Assembly: GCA_014728115.1 (NCBI GenBank)
Contig: WJME01000033.1
Coordinates: 154,963-218,962 of the forward strand
DNA length: 64,000 nucleotides
DNA from: Candidatus Zhuqueibacterota bacterium
Lineage (GTDB): Bacteria; Zhuqueibacterota; Zhuqueibacteria; Residuimicrobiales; Oceaniaggregativiventaceae
Direction: 5' to 3'
In this document: positions 16,648-26,006 of the stretch, one piece after another
How positions within the stretch are numbered: position 1 is the first letter of the stretch
How the letters are laid out: each line of letters begins with the position of its first letter
Position numbers and translations under genes: made by a program
Notes under the pieces: generated by a model
The model's database searches: none
What the model was told of the DNA's origin: nothing
The model's input: only the letters and a program-made list of their open reading frames with translations

Positions 16648-18876
16648 TTATTTATCTTTTCTCGGAATGGTGAAATAAAATGTTGCCCCCTGTCCGGGCT
16701 GGCTTGTGTAACCAATCTCTCCGCCTTGCGACTGAACCGCTCGTTTGGCAATAGCCAAACCCAGACCGGTCCCTCCTGCAAAGGCCTTGCTAAAAGGTTT
16801 AAAAAGTTCTGTTTCCAATCCTGGCTCTATGCCAGGTCCATTGTCTTTGACAAGAAACTCATCATCCAAAAGACGTTTCCTGGAAGTGATTTCGATTCTT
16901 GGTTGCTCACTCTGCTTGCAAGCTTGAATGGCATTGCTAATAAGATTTCGAAAAATCTGTTGCAATGCTGTTTCCTGAACTTTAACCTGAGGCAGATCGC
17001 TTCCAACAATGACCTCGATATGGTATTTTTCTATCAGCCCATGTAGCGAGTCGAGTATTTGTCTAACAATATCACCCGAAAAGACAGACTGAACCTCTTC
17101 ACCATCTCCGGACAATCGATAGTAAACCAGCAAATCTTCGATGAGTGCATCCATCACCTGGAGATTGGCCTGAATGCGTTCCTGATATTTTGTATGCATA
17201 TCAAATTCATGAGCTTTTTCCTGATGCAATAGCTCAAAATAGCTTTTTATACTGGCCAGAGGAGCTTTGAGATCATGCGCAAGGGTCCTGTTGAATTCTT
17301 GCAGCTGTGCAATTTGTTTCTGGTTGTTTTCAATTGCTTGACTGTTTAATAGCGCAGACTCTAAAACACTGACAAGAAAAGAGCCCTGTTCCTGAAAGCG
17401 TTCTTTTTGTGGGGGCGAATGAAATTGTGTCAGGATAAACGCTCCGACACAGCGTGCATTTTTTCGCACAGGCAATAGTGCAAATCGCATTCGATCATCC
17501 ATTTGGCCAGGATCGACGAGAAATTTTGCCGGATCATCGACAAAAAGGGGGTTCGGCTCTTGCACGATTTGCTGTTTCCACTCTTCGGCCCGTTCCCGAT
17601 CGAGATTTTGTCGCATATTCTCTGGAAACCAGAGTTCAGTACCATCATCCACGGACCTGATGCTGCATTTATCAGCTTTGAAAAAGATCTTTAACTGATA
17701 GCAGCATTCTCGCAACATGGTTTCCATTTTTAAACAAGACATGATAGACACCGCAACTTTTGCGAGCGGATCAGTATCTTTATGCTCTACAGACGTAGCT
17801 GAAGCAGAGCTCGTTGCCACCAACAAGCCCAAAAGAGAGGCACCGACTTTGATCCATTCATTTTCCCTGGCAGTAAAAGAGAGATCATTTTTACGTCCGA
17901 TAGCCAGCGTACCATAGTAATGATCCCGGAACATAACCGGAACACTGGCATGAGCTGGCAGGCTGTAAGGCAGACGTTGTTGATCGACCCTGGAGATGAC
18001 AGGTGTAGATTGTCGTTGTACCCATGCCAGTTCTTTCTCAGTATCCTGTAAAGTTACTTTTGTGGAAAATTCTGTTTTCAGACTGGGATGTGCCAGTTCG
18101 TAAAAGTCCGCTTCCATACGATCGGGTTGAAGGTGATAGAAGGAAAAATAATCAAACTCTATCTCGCTATTCAGGGTCAGTGCCAGTTGTTCGACTCCTG
18201 GTTCGATTTTTTGATAATCAAGACTCTTGATCAACTCGAGTGTCCATTTTGCCTGCTCGACATCTTTAGGATCTTTTTGGTCGTCAGAAGGCGGAGAGGA
18301 GCTCGACAATTCTTTTATAGCCATCACAGGTTTTTGCAAAGAGCCCGACAAAAGCTTTTCAAAAGGGATGGCTAAAAAAGTGGAAACAATATCAACATAT
18401 CTTTTTTGTTGGATGGAAAAGGGGTCATCTTTTTTTCTGCCTGTATAAATCGCACCAAGGAGCATTTCGCCGGAAGCAATGGGTGCCAGCATTTCATGCT
18501 GCATATCTGAAAAAAGCGGTCTTTCTGCATGATTTCGCGTCAAAATGGCCAGCTTGGTGCTGAACTCATTGATCCAGCGAGAATCTTTATCAAGCGGATC
18601 AAAATATTTTTCAACAAACATTGATTTATTAAAGGCCAGTGGCGCGGAAAGAGATTCAGACACTGCATCATAAAAGATATACAAAACAATATCGAAATTC
18701 AAACGATTAAGAAAGATATCGCGTACATGATCGAGAACCTCGTCCAAATCCTGATTGGCCGATAACGCCTTGATCAAATCATAAAGAGAATCATTGTCAT
18801 GATCCAAGAGATTCATAATTACCACTAGTCTTTCAAATACAACGAGGTTGAGGTATGATCGTTGCGATGAGCTCAT
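16648..18876 (-). CDS. Multi-GAF histidine kinase
   Basis: 742 residues, no membrane segment. Three GAF-like regions (about 25-200, 215-345 and 365-505), then HisKA with H box 'RTLAHDLKAPLASIKSYFELL' and a HATPase with N box 'QIFRNLISNAIQACKQSEQ', G1 'DNGPGIEP' and G2 'GGTGLGLAIAKR'. GAF domains usually sense small ligands, redox state or nucleotides; none of the ligand residues can be assigned here. The start forms an ATGA overlap with nrnA, and a second in-frame Met about 20 codons later is possible. Next to the receiver-kinase gene it suggests a two-step phosphorelay. Confidence 0.9.
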   Translation of the reverse strand: MSSSQRSYLNLVVFERLVVIMNLLDHDNDSLYDLIKALSANQDLDEVLDHVRDIFLNRLNFDIVLYIFYDAVSESLSAPLAFNKSMFVEKYFDPLDKDSRWINEFSTKLAILTRNHAERPLFSDMQHEMLAPIASGEMLLGAIYTGRKKDDPFSIQQKRYVDIVSTFLAIPFEKLLSGSLQKPVMAIKELSSSSPPSDDQKDPKDVEQAKWTLELIKSLDYQKIEPGVEQLALTLNSEIEFDYFSFYHLQPDRMEADFYELAHPSLKTEFSTKVTLQDTEKELAWVQRQSTPVISRVDQQRLPYSLPAHASVPVMFRDHYYGTLAIGRKNDLSFTARENEWIKVGASLLGLLVATSSASATSVEHKDTDPLAKVAVSIMSCLKMETMLRECCYQLKIFFKADKCSIRSVDDGTELWFPENMRQNLDRERAEEWKQQIVQEPNPLFVDDPAKFLVDPGQMDDRMRFALLPVRKNARCVGAFILTQFHSPPQKERFQEQGSFLVSVLESALLNSQAIENNQKQIAQLQEFNRTLAHDLKAPLASIKSYFELLHQEKAHEFDMHTKYQERIQANLQVMDALIEDLLVYYRLSGDGEEVQSVFSGDIVRQILDSLHGLIEKYHIEVIVGSDLPQVKVQETALQQIFRNLISNAIQACKQSEQPRIEITSRKRLLDDEFLVKDNGPGIEPGLETELFKPFSKAFAGGTGLGLAIAKRAVQSQGGEIGYTSQPGQGATFYFTIPRKDK

Positions 18877-19859
18877 TCAAAGAGCATTTTCGCTCGTGCC
18901 AGAACACGTGGGATTGCCTCTGTAGGCGGTAAATCGATTTTTGCTCCAGCGGCAAACTTGTGTCCTCCTCCCCCAAATTCACCAGCCAATTCATTTACAG
19001 CGAATTTTCCCTTGGAACGAAAGCTCACTTTGGTGTGACCATTATCACTTTCAGAAAAGAGCAGACTCACCTGGACTCCATCGATGGTTCTGGGGATCTC
19101 TGAGAACCCCTCGGCTTCCCAGCGATCGGCACCTGTTTCTTTTAATAAAGATTGAGTTATGTTAAACCATGCCAGTTTTCCATCGCAGTCAAATTCAAGA
19201 CCGCTATATAATTTGCCTAAAAGTCTGGCCCTGGAGATGGATTGGCTTTCATACACCTGTAGATATATTTTTCTGAAAGGGGCCCCGCGCTGAACGAGAT
19301 CAGAGGCGATGCGAAGTGTCTTGGCAGTCGTATTGGAAAAGCAAAAAGAACCGGTATCGGTCAGGAGACATGTATATAAAGCTTCCATAATAGGCATGGT
19401 TAACTCGGCTTGAAAAGCCTGGAGCAAATCGTAAACGATCTCTCCTGTGGAACTGGCATGCTGATCAGAAATCTGAATATCACCGATCTGATCGGTCGGT
19501 ATATGATGATCGATGACCGCCAAACTCATCCCGAGCTTTTGCAAATCTATACCCAGGTCTGCGAGTCGCTTCCAGTCACTGATATCGACAATAAAACCGC
19601 CTTTGATACGCTTTAATAAATCAAAATGTTTCTCACGATCATAAATCAATATCTGATTATTGGGATCCAGAAACTGAAAAAACCTGGGAGTAGAATCACA
19701 ATTGATCATGTAAACGGTTTTGTCGAGTTGCCGAAGAAAATGTGCCAGCGCAACCTGGCTGCCAATCGCATCCCCATCCGGGTTTTGGTGGGTCGTGATA
19801 AGAAATGAATCCTTATCTTTGATAAAAGATCTAATTTGATCCCAAATGGTCTGGTGCAT
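18873..19859 (-). CDS. nrnA: DHH/DHHA1 phosphoesterase, NrnA-type nanoRNase / pAp phosphatase
   Basis: 328 residues. The DHH domain has 'HQNPDGDAIGSQVALAHFL', 'FIVDISDWKR', the family-defining 'AVIDHHIPTD' and 'LLTDTGSFCFSNTT'; the DHHA1 domain ends with 'GGGGHKFAAGAKI'. NrnA degrades very short RNAs and/or cyclic dinucleotide products (pGpG, pApA) and 3'-phosphoadenosine 5'-phosphate with Mn2+. The ATG overlaps the TAA of the propeller gene (TAATG), and its own stop overlaps the start of the GAF kinase, so it is embedded in a signalling operon. Confidence 0.93.
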   Translation of the reverse strand: MHQTIWDQIRSFIKDKDSFLITTHQNPDGDAIGSQVALAHFLRQLDKTVYMINCDSTPRFFQFLDPNNQILIYDREKHFDLLKRIKGGFIVDISDWKRLADLGIDLQKLGMSLAVIDHHIPTDQIGDIQISDQHASSTGEIVYDLLQAFQAELTMPIMEALYTCLLTDTGSFCFSNTTAKTLRIASDLVQRGAPFRKIYLQVYESQSISRARLLGKLYSGLEFDCDGKLAWFNITQSLLKETGADRWEAEGFSEIPRTIDGVQVSLLFSESDNGHTKVSFRSKGKFAVNELAGEFGGGGHKFAAGAKIDLPPTEAIPRVLARAKMLFE

Positions 19860-22006
19860 TATTTCCCTTGAGCTGTTTTTTGTACGACATTGATATTCCC
19901 AAACTCATCTTTGGCTTTGATCGCAATAAAGTTCACCTTGCCTGCCAAAGAATCGGGTATATCAACACGAAAAAATTCTTGCTTACTGTCATAAATTTTA
20001 TCTTGTGGGAAAATCGTCATCCATCCCGTGGAATTGTAGCTTATCGCAGCATTTTCTATACTGTTCCAGTCATCTAAAAGATTGAACGTAACGACCTCCT
20101 CGGAAACATCAAAATTCATTAGTGCGGGGCCTGAATTATCGATAATAAAAATATCGCTGACTTTAGAATGGGTCAACGCCTGTTCCGGATCATTCGAAAG
20201 GTGATCACACGCCGTAATGCGCAACCGATATTCTCCGTCTGGCATCTGAGAACTATCCCATGTATAGACATTGAGGGGATAATGATCTGCCAAAATATGC
20301 CAATCACGCGTATTCGCGAATTGATATTGAATCTTGAATTGTATCGCATCAGAATTTGGATCATTAAAAAGCCAATCGACACTCCGATATCCTTTTTTGG
20401 TCATCGGAGAGGGCAAGCTTTTTGGATGCAAAAGGCCGCCCCGCTGTTTGACAGGTGCCCACGCTGTTTCCTGATCGACAATATCAGACAAGTTATAGGT
20501 TTGATCAGGTGAATGCACTATAATCGTACTGATTTGCGGAGGCAAATTCCTTTGTATATAGGAAACTGCGACTTCGCTTATCACCGGAACACCTTTATCA
20601 GGGATATCAAATTGACACTTCCATTGCAGAAAACGGGAAGCCGGGCTTTGAATTCGATACACATCTTGCACTTTTTGTACCGGTTGCCAGTCAGACCACA
20701 TCTTACCGGGCTGTTCAGTGTTGCCCGAACGCGTAAAAAAGTGTACATTATTTGACGTGTTTTGACCGGAAAAAGCCAGATTTCCCCACTGGGAGAGTTC
20801 ACCCGCATCAATTGATTCTGATTCAAAATTGGCTTGTTTGGCAAGCATTGGACCCACTTTATACAATCGAGCCATATTCGAAGTGGCCATGTACACAGTA
20901 CCTTGATCAGAAGCCATGATATGTGTAATTTGTGATTCATCTGCAGTAAGGATGAGTGAGAGCTCACCGTCTCTGTCTATCTGATAGAGCTTGCCCGTAT
21001 TTTCACCTGCTCCTACCAAGATTTCTCCCTTTTCGTCGACCATAAGAGATTGGATTGATTCTTTTCCCATTGTCCAAATATCAACAGCCTGGCCCAATGG
21101 ATCGATTCTGAATAAACTGGTTTGGGTTTGGGCAGGCACCAACGCTGCAGGGGGAAGAATGGATTGCGGGCTGAGTGTTATTTCCATGGATTCGGTATCC
21201 GATTCTTCATCCCGACCATTACGAGTGCTCTTGCGCATTGTCGCGGCGCGCCTGGAAATCTCACCAAATGCAGCAACATACATTTCCTGACCATTTGTCA
21301 CGATATCATGAACTTCTTCCATTTGCGTGTCAAATACAACATAGGCATCCTGATTTTTTTCGAACTTTATCACATAACCACTTCCACTGGTGCCGGCATA
21401 CAGAGTCTGATCAGAGCCAATATTGAGGCAGCGCACATGTGTCTGGTCACTCGTATAATAAAACGTGGCCTCGCCATTGCTGGATATTTTATAGATACGT
21501 GCAGAATCACCCGTTGCGACATAAAGATTGTCCTGATCATCGGTCACCATATCCCAAATATATTTTTCATTGGGCTCGAAATATAGCGAGGATTCATTTT
21601 CTTCGGTGAGTTGGTATACCTTGCCTTCAGGAGAGGTTGCTGCAAACAAGCGATCCTGCTGATCGATCACCAAAGCGAAAATCTGTAGTTCCTGGGCATC
21701 GAAATAGAGTGTGCTGTCGCCATCGGCGGACACTCTATAGACCCGGCCTTCATTTCCTGTGCCAACATAGAGATTGCCTTTACTATCCCTTACAACATCC
21801 CAAATAAACGGGTCACCACTCTTAAGCAAGGAACGGGTCAGAGGGGCAGGACTGAGATGACCCTCTTTTAAAATCGAGACATTTACGGCTTTACCACGTT
21901 CAAAATCCTGAAAAGACTCGTGCGTTTGTTTTCGAGATTTTATTGCATAGAGCTGTGCTGTTTGAAATATAAAGAGTGCAGCCATAAAAAATAAAAATTT
22001 TCGCAT
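19859..22006 (-). CDS. Secreted beta-propeller protein
   Basis: About 715 residues from the ATG at 22006; a TTG six codons upstream overlaps the preceding stop. The signal peptide is 'MRKFLFFMAALFIFQTAQLYA'. The N-terminal half holds repeated blades of the pattern 'D..GNLYVGTG..G.VYRV..DG', at least six, characteristic of NHL/SMP-30-like six-bladed propellers. An acidic insertion splits blades around residue 265-290. The C-terminal half has fibronectin- or Ig-like beta segments ('YRLRITACDHLSNDPE'). A periplasmic or surface sensor/scaffold role is plausible, but no enzyme motif is visible. It is encoded immediately after the S55 peptidase and before nrnA with essentially no gap. Confidence 0.8.
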   Translation of the reverse strand: MRKFLFFMAALFIFQTAQLYAIKSRKQTHESFQDFERGKAVNVSILKEGHLSPAPLTRSLLKSGDPFIWDVVRDSKGNLYVGTGNEGRVYRVSADGDSTLYFDAQELQIFALVIDQQDRLFAATSPEGKVYQLTEENESSLYFEPNEKYIWDMVTDDQDNLYVATGDSARIYKISSNGEATFYYTSDQTHVRCLNIGSDQTLYAGTSGSGYVIKFEKNQDAYVVFDTQMEEVHDIVTNGQEMYVAAFGEISRRAATMRKSTRNGRDEESDTESMEITLSPQSILPPAALVPAQTQTSLFRIDPLGQAVDIWTMGKESIQSLMVDEKGEILVGAGENTGKLYQIDRDGELSLILTADESQITHIMASDQGTVYMATSNMARLYKVGPMLAKQANFESESIDAGELSQWGNLAFSGQNTSNNVHFFTRSGNTEQPGKMWSDWQPVQKVQDVYRIQSPASRFLQWKCQFDIPDKGVPVISEVAVSYIQRNLPPQISTIIVHSPDQTYNLSDIVDQETAWAPVKQRGGLLHPKSLPSPMTKKGYRSVDWLFNDPNSDAIQFKIQYQFANTRDWHILADHYPLNVYTWDSSQMPDGEYRLRITACDHLSNDPEQALTHSKVSDIFIIDNSGPALMNFDVSEEVVTFNLLDDWNSIENAAISYNSTGWMTIFPQDKIYDSKQEFFRVDIPDSLAGKVNFIAIKAKDEFGNINVVQKTAQGK

Positions 22007-22020
22007 AATCAGTGTTCCGT

Positions 22021-23907
22021 TCAATTCGATTGGATATAAAAAACTGTGTCACCTTCTAGCTGATCAGACTCGGGCAAGGTCGCTTTTTGTGGCTGATTGA
22101 TTCTCACGATCAGTTTTCTGGCTCCTTGCACCATTGCATCCACAGGAACATTCATTTCCACCAGCAGCCGATCGGTCAGAGCGCGTGCTTCGCCGGAAGC
22201 ACGCCGGGAATCCATTACCCCCCGGACTGAAGGGGGTAAACTGGTCAGTTCCTGACCATGTACGACCAATCCTCCGTCCCGCTCACGCAATTGTATATAA
22301 ATTCGATTGTTTTGTCTTCGCTCTTTTAACAATCTCAAAAGATGAGCAAAATCATATGGACGGAATTTTTCGGTATTTAATTGCATCTCATAACGGGTCA
22401 AAGTGGGGCCACTGCCCACGATAAGGGTAAGATACCGTGCTTTGACTTTTTCGGGTACCGGAATAACCTTGGAGATCTCTCGAGTGGTTCCGTTTGTATT
22501 CAATAGATCGATTTGAAGCAATAGTGAATCACCGGGATCAACCATAGATTTGTCCTGACGTATGGATCTGATTTTAAGAACGCGTTCGCCTGGTCGGGTT
22601 TTCAGATCCAGCTTTACATCTGTTATGTCCGGTGAATCGAAATCATTGACAATCAAAGCACCCATGAGAGAAGCCGTTAAATCGCTCACCATGGCGACAT
22701 CGCTGCCTGTTTCGACAACACCCAGATCGCGGGTTGTCGAAAAAAAGTCCTTAAAGTTCAAAGACTGTCCGTCTGCAAACCTGACGAGTCCCGTCAGTTC
22801 GGTAGAGACCCGCTGACTGGACAAGCGCGAGGCAACAATGGCCTGGAAAAGGGCGATCCGAAAAAAAAATGGAGACAAGTTATTGATAGACGTGTCATAA
22901 GCCATATCGAACCGGAATGATTCCTGGCCAAAATGTTCTGACATCATATTGAGACTGATGGGAAGAGTAGCGGCTTTTTCACGGGTATTTCCGAGCGCTC
23001 CTGACAGCCGGTCCTGACGGAAAGACCCTGCCTCAAGTGTACTGATCGCCATCTTGCTGGAGCCCATCAAACTGGGCAATGTGGTCAGGATTTTGGCATG
23101 TGCCAGGGGCACGGCAATAGGACCCAGATTAAATATCTGGTGCCCAAAGGCCAGCAATCGGTCTCCATCAACATCAGTCACCGTACCCGTTGCATCGATC
23201 CCCACGTCTCCACCGACAAACAAAATCGATACAGCGGACCCGGGTTCAAAGCTCGCCAAAGAATCCACCTGGCTTGCCGATCCTCCGGCCATGATTATAA
23301 AACCCAATTCCTGGAAAAGATCCTTAAAAGGTGCCAAAGTCTCTGCTTGAAAACCTGAAAATACCAATGGAGTCAGTATCGTCTGCAAACCGGTAGTTCT
23401 TTGCGATGAACGCATAAAGGGCTTTAGGACTTTATGCCAAAGATCTTTTGACTCGCCTGTAAATGTTGCATCAAGATAGGTTTCGTGATTTATAAGAGTA
23501 GAATATGATTCTGGCCGGGATTTTTCATATTCCACGGTTTTTAACATATGTTCGATGGGCATGACCGCACCGATGGGTTCTTTCATAAACTGACCGAACC
23601 GCATAGCCAGGGCTCCGATCAACTTACCATCGATATAGACCGGGCTGCCACTCATACCGCTGACAATACCGTATCTCTCTGCATTTTCTCCGGTCAGACG
23701 AACGAGAATGACATCGAATTTCGGATAAAGATTTTGCATAATTTCCAAAACCTCGACTCCGAATTCTTTTATTTCAGTTCCATAATAGACTGTTTTGCCT
23801 TTTCCCGTCATCCCTGGTCGAATCTCGGAAAGAGGCATTATTTCGGTATTCCACTGTGCATTAACCGTGATGGCACTCAATAAAAAAATAATAGTTAATC
23901 GTATCAA
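22021..23907 (-). CDS. Periplasmic S55 (SpoIVB-like) serine peptidase with permuted motif order
   Basis: 628 residues; signal peptide 'IRLTIIFLLSAITVNAQ', TTG start with AAGGA just upstream. The nucleophile region 'IVSGMSGSPVYIDGKLIGAL' (Ser86) and the preceding 'GKTVYYGTEIKEFGVEVLEI' match the C-terminal part of SpoIVB. The His region 'VTDVDGDRLLAFGHQIFNLG' (His256) matches the SpoIVB segment that normally comes first, so the two halves appear in swapped order. The rest is beta-rich without recognised domains. SpoIVB cleaves a signalling protease complex during sporulation; this organism gives no sign of sporulating, so another regulated-proteolysis role is inferred. It is the first gene of a five-gene operon that includes two kinases. 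Confidence 0.85.
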   Translation of the reverse strand: MIRLTIIFLLSAITVNAQWNTEIMPLSEIRPGMTGKGKTVYYGTEIKEFGVEVLEIMQNLYPKFDVILVRLTGENAERYGIVSGMSGSPVYIDGKLIGALAMRFGQFMKEPIGAVMPIEHMLKTVEYEKSRPESYSTLINHETYLDATFTGESKDLWHKVLKPFMRSSQRTTGLQTILTPLVFSGFQAETLAPFKDLFQELGFIIMAGGSASQVDSLASFEPGSAVSILFVGGDVGIDATGTVTDVDGDRLLAFGHQIFNLGPIAVPLAHAKILTTLPSLMGSSKMAISTLEAGSFRQDRLSGALGNTREKAATLPISLNMMSEHFGQESFRFDMAYDTSINNLSPFFFRIALFQAIVASRLSSQRVSTELTGLVRFADGQSLNFKDFFSTTRDLGVVETGSDVAMVSDLTASLMGALIVNDFDSPDITDVKLDLKTRPGERVLKIRSIRQDKSMVDPGDSLLLQIDLLNTNGTTREISKVIPVPEKVKARYLTLIVGSGPTLTRYEMQLNTEKFRPYDFAHLLRLLKERRQNNRIYIQLRERDGGLVVHGQELTSLPPSVRGVMDSRRASGEARALTDRLLVEMNVPVDAMVQGARKLIVRINQPQKATLPESDQLEGDTVFYIQSN

Positions 23908-23957
23908 AATCCTTTATCCTGCTTACTCTTGACTGGGTTACCACTGGAATAAACTTG

Positions 23958-23986
23958 AAATTATTGATTTAATTTCACTTTAGCAA
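23958..23986 (-). promoter_or_regulatory. Possible promoter of the S55-propeller-kinase operon
   Basis: Minus strand TTGCTA (23986-23981), 17-base spacer, TAATTT (23963-23958). The -35 matches four of six positions and the -10 only three, so this is tentative. It is the only candidate in the 129-base gap before the S55 gene. Confidence 0.3.
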
Positions 23987-24036
23987 GAAAAAATCAGATT
24001 CCCTGAACCGGAGACGTGATAACCGGCAGAGCAACA

Positions 24037-24726
24037 TCAATATTCCAGGGACTTGCCCACATCCAGAATGGTTACATTGAATCCTTTTTCACTGGCTTTA
24101 TCACGAAAAAGGTGTGGATCCGTGTCAATCACTTGAAACGTTTTAAAGTGCATCGGAACAACCGTTTTGGGGTTCAAGAATTCGGTGGCCTTTACAGCAT
24201 CATCGATCCCCATGGTAAAGTTGTCCCCTATGGGTAATAGAGCGATATCGATTGAATTCATTTCACCGATTAATTGCATATCCAAAAACAAGCCGGTATC
24301 CCCCGCATGATAGACGGTCTTGCCATCCATGGTGACCAGAAATCCACATGGATTGCCCATATAAGCCAGAGCATCATCTCCCAAGTCCGCGCCGGATCCG
24401 TGATGTGCAATCGTGAGTTTCACACGACCAAATGGAAAGTTGAATTCACCTCCGATATGCATGGGATGAACATTGCATCCTTTTTTACTGCAATATGTGG
24501 CCAGTTCAAAAGGGGCAATGATCGTGGCATCATTTGCCTGGGCGATTTCAATTCCATCACCTAAATGATCTCCATGACCATGAGTCAGTAGCACATAATC
24601 GGCCTTAATATTTTCGGGTTTTTCCTGTGCGAGGGGATTACCACTCAGAAAAGGATCAAAAACCAGACGAGTCTCGTTATTCTCCAGCAGAAAAGCGTCA
24701 TGACCTAAAAAGGTAAGTTTTGGCAT
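24037..24726 (-). CDS. Metallo-beta-lactamase-fold hydrolase, UPF0173 family
   Basis: 229 residues, full length for the family. The MBL zinc motif is 'LLTHGHGDHLGDG', with further ligands in 'IAHHGSGAD', 'VYHAGDTGLF' and 'VVPMHFKTF'. The family is widely conserved with no agreed substrate. It follows the sepiapterin-reductase-like gene by 16 bases and may be co-transcribed, but nothing ties it to pterin chemistry. Confidence 0.9.
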   Translation of the reverse strand: MPKLTFLGHDAFLLENNETRLVFDPFLSGNPLAQEKPENIKADYVLLTHGHGDHLGDGIEIAQANDATIIAPFELATYCSKKGCNVHPMHIGGEFNFPFGRVKLTIAHHGSGADLGDDALAYMGNPCGFLVTMDGKTVYHAGDTGLFLDMQLIGEMNSIDIALLPIGDNFTMGIDDAVKATEFLNPKTVVPMHFKTFQVIDTDPHLFRDKASEKGFNVTILDVGKSLEY

Positions 24727-24742
24727 GTATTCCTCCTTTACA

Positions 24743-25441
24743 TTAAAGATCTCCTCCTTGTGGCCGCATCACAACCTGTTCGATCATGATATTGGCATCT
24801 GCCTTGCACAAATGAACGGCCTGAGTCGCGACCTGCTCGGGAGTCATCATCCGTTCACGGGGTAAATCAGCATTGCCCCATATCTCCGTGTCTGTAGCTC
24901 CGGGCATAAAAGCCGTCACCTGAATACCATATTGACGTGTTTCGTTTCTCAGCACGTCAGTAAACCCTAACATGGCATATTTTGACGCGCAATAAGCTCC
25001 GCAATTGGGATAGGGTTGTTGACCTGCAACTGATATCACATTGATGATCTTGCCGGCTCGATTTTCGATCATATGAGGCAAAACAGCTTTGCTGCATAAA
25101 AAGGCTGAGCGGGTATTAACCGCCAGGGATTCGTCCCACTCTTGGACGTCTGTGGAAAGAATGGATTTGAATATGCCTATTCCGGCATTGTTAATCAACG
25201 TATCGATTCTTTTCCACGAGTTCAATATTTTTTCAGCGATCTGTAAAGGTACTTTTGGCTGGCTGACATCGCCGGGTAGAACCAAGGCATTTCCCCCCTG
25301 CTGTTGAATCGAGTCGCTCAACTGATGAAGAGCCGTTGCATTGCGCGCTGTAAGAGCAACCGCAAATCCCGCTTTGGCTAGTTTTTGCGCCATGGCTTTA
25401 CCGATTCCGCGACTGGCACCTGTAACCCAAACAACATTCAT
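24743..25441 (-). CDS. SDR-family reductase, probable sepiapterin reductase
   Basis: 232 residues, classical short-chain dehydrogenase: NADP-binding 'VTGASRGIGKAMA', 'NNAG' at 84-87, catalytic triad S137, Y150, K154. The C-terminal part, 'PGATDTEIWG' followed by 'MMTPEQVA' and 'MRPQGGDL', closely resembles what I recall of the Chlorobium tepidum sepiapterin reductase, which reads PGAVYTPMWG, MMMPEDIA and RPTSGDI. It would reduce 6-pyruvoyl-tetrahydropterin to tetrahydrobiopterin, or a stereoisomer as in Chlorobium. It follows folE after one base, and folE overlaps PTPS, so the three BH4 pathway genes are consecutive. A general SDR role remains possible. Confidence 0.8.
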   Translation of the reverse strand: MNVVWVTGASRGIGKAMAQKLAKAGFAVALTARNATALHQLSDSIQQQGGNALVLPGDVSQPKVPLQIAEKILNSWKRIDTLINNAGIGIFKSILSTDVQEWDESLAVNTRSAFLCSKAVLPHMIENRAGKIINVISVAGQQPYPNCGAYCASKYAMLGFTDVLRNETRQYGIQVTAFMPGATDTEIWGNADLPRERMMTPEQVATQAVHLCKADANIMIEQVVMRPQGGDL

Positions 25442-25442
25442 A

Positions 25443-26006
25443 TCAAGTCCTGTTTTGAATAAGGTTTAAAAATTCAACTCGAGTTCTGCGATCATCTTTA
25501 AAAGCACCGAGCATAGCACTGCTGGTCATAAAACTGTTCTGTTTTTCCACTCCACGCATCATCATGCAAAGATGCTTCCCATCCATGACCACAGCAACCC
25601 CATACGGTTCCAACACCTGATCTATACACTCGGCGATTTGCCGGGTCAGTCTCTCCTGAACTTGTAATCTTCTGGCAAATACATCAACGATACGCGGAAT
25701 TTTCGACAAACCGATAATCTTGCCTTTTGGCAGATAGGCGACATGACACTTGCCGAAAAAAGGCAACATATGATGTTCGCACATGCTATAATATTCGATA
25801 TTTCGAACGATGACCATTTCATTACAATCTTCATAAAAAATCGCATCGTTCAAAAGTTTGTCGACATCCATGCGATAGCCCTTGGTCAAAAATCGCATGG
25901 CACGTTCTACTCTTTCGGGTGTACGAACCAAACCTTCTCTTTCGGGATCTTCACCCAAAGCCTTTATCATGTTTGTAACAAGAGGTTGAATAGGATGTTC
26001 CATCAT
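25443..26006 (-). CDS. folE: GTP cyclohydrolase I (FolE)
   Basis: 187 residues. It converts GTP to 7,8-dihydroneopterin triphosphate, the entry to folate and biopterin. Zinc and active-site motifs are '[18 protein letters not shown]', '[22 protein letters not shown]', '[20 protein letters not shown]'. The start is the first of two consecutive ATGs, directly after GAGGAG, overlapping the PTPS stop as ATGA. Because its neighbours are PTPS and a sepiapterin-reductase-like SDR, this copy is probably committed to tetrahydrobiopterin rather than folate. Confidence 0.97.
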   Translation of the reverse strand: MMEHPIQPLVTNMIKALGEDPEREGLVRTPERVERAMRFLTKGYRMDVDKLLNDAIFYEDCNEMVIVRNIEYYSMCEHHMLPFFGKCHVAYLPKGKIIGLSKIPRIVDVFARRLQVQERLTRQIAECIDQVLEPYGVAVVMDGKHLCMMMRGVEKQNSFMTSSAMLGAFKDDRRTRVEFLNLIQNRT

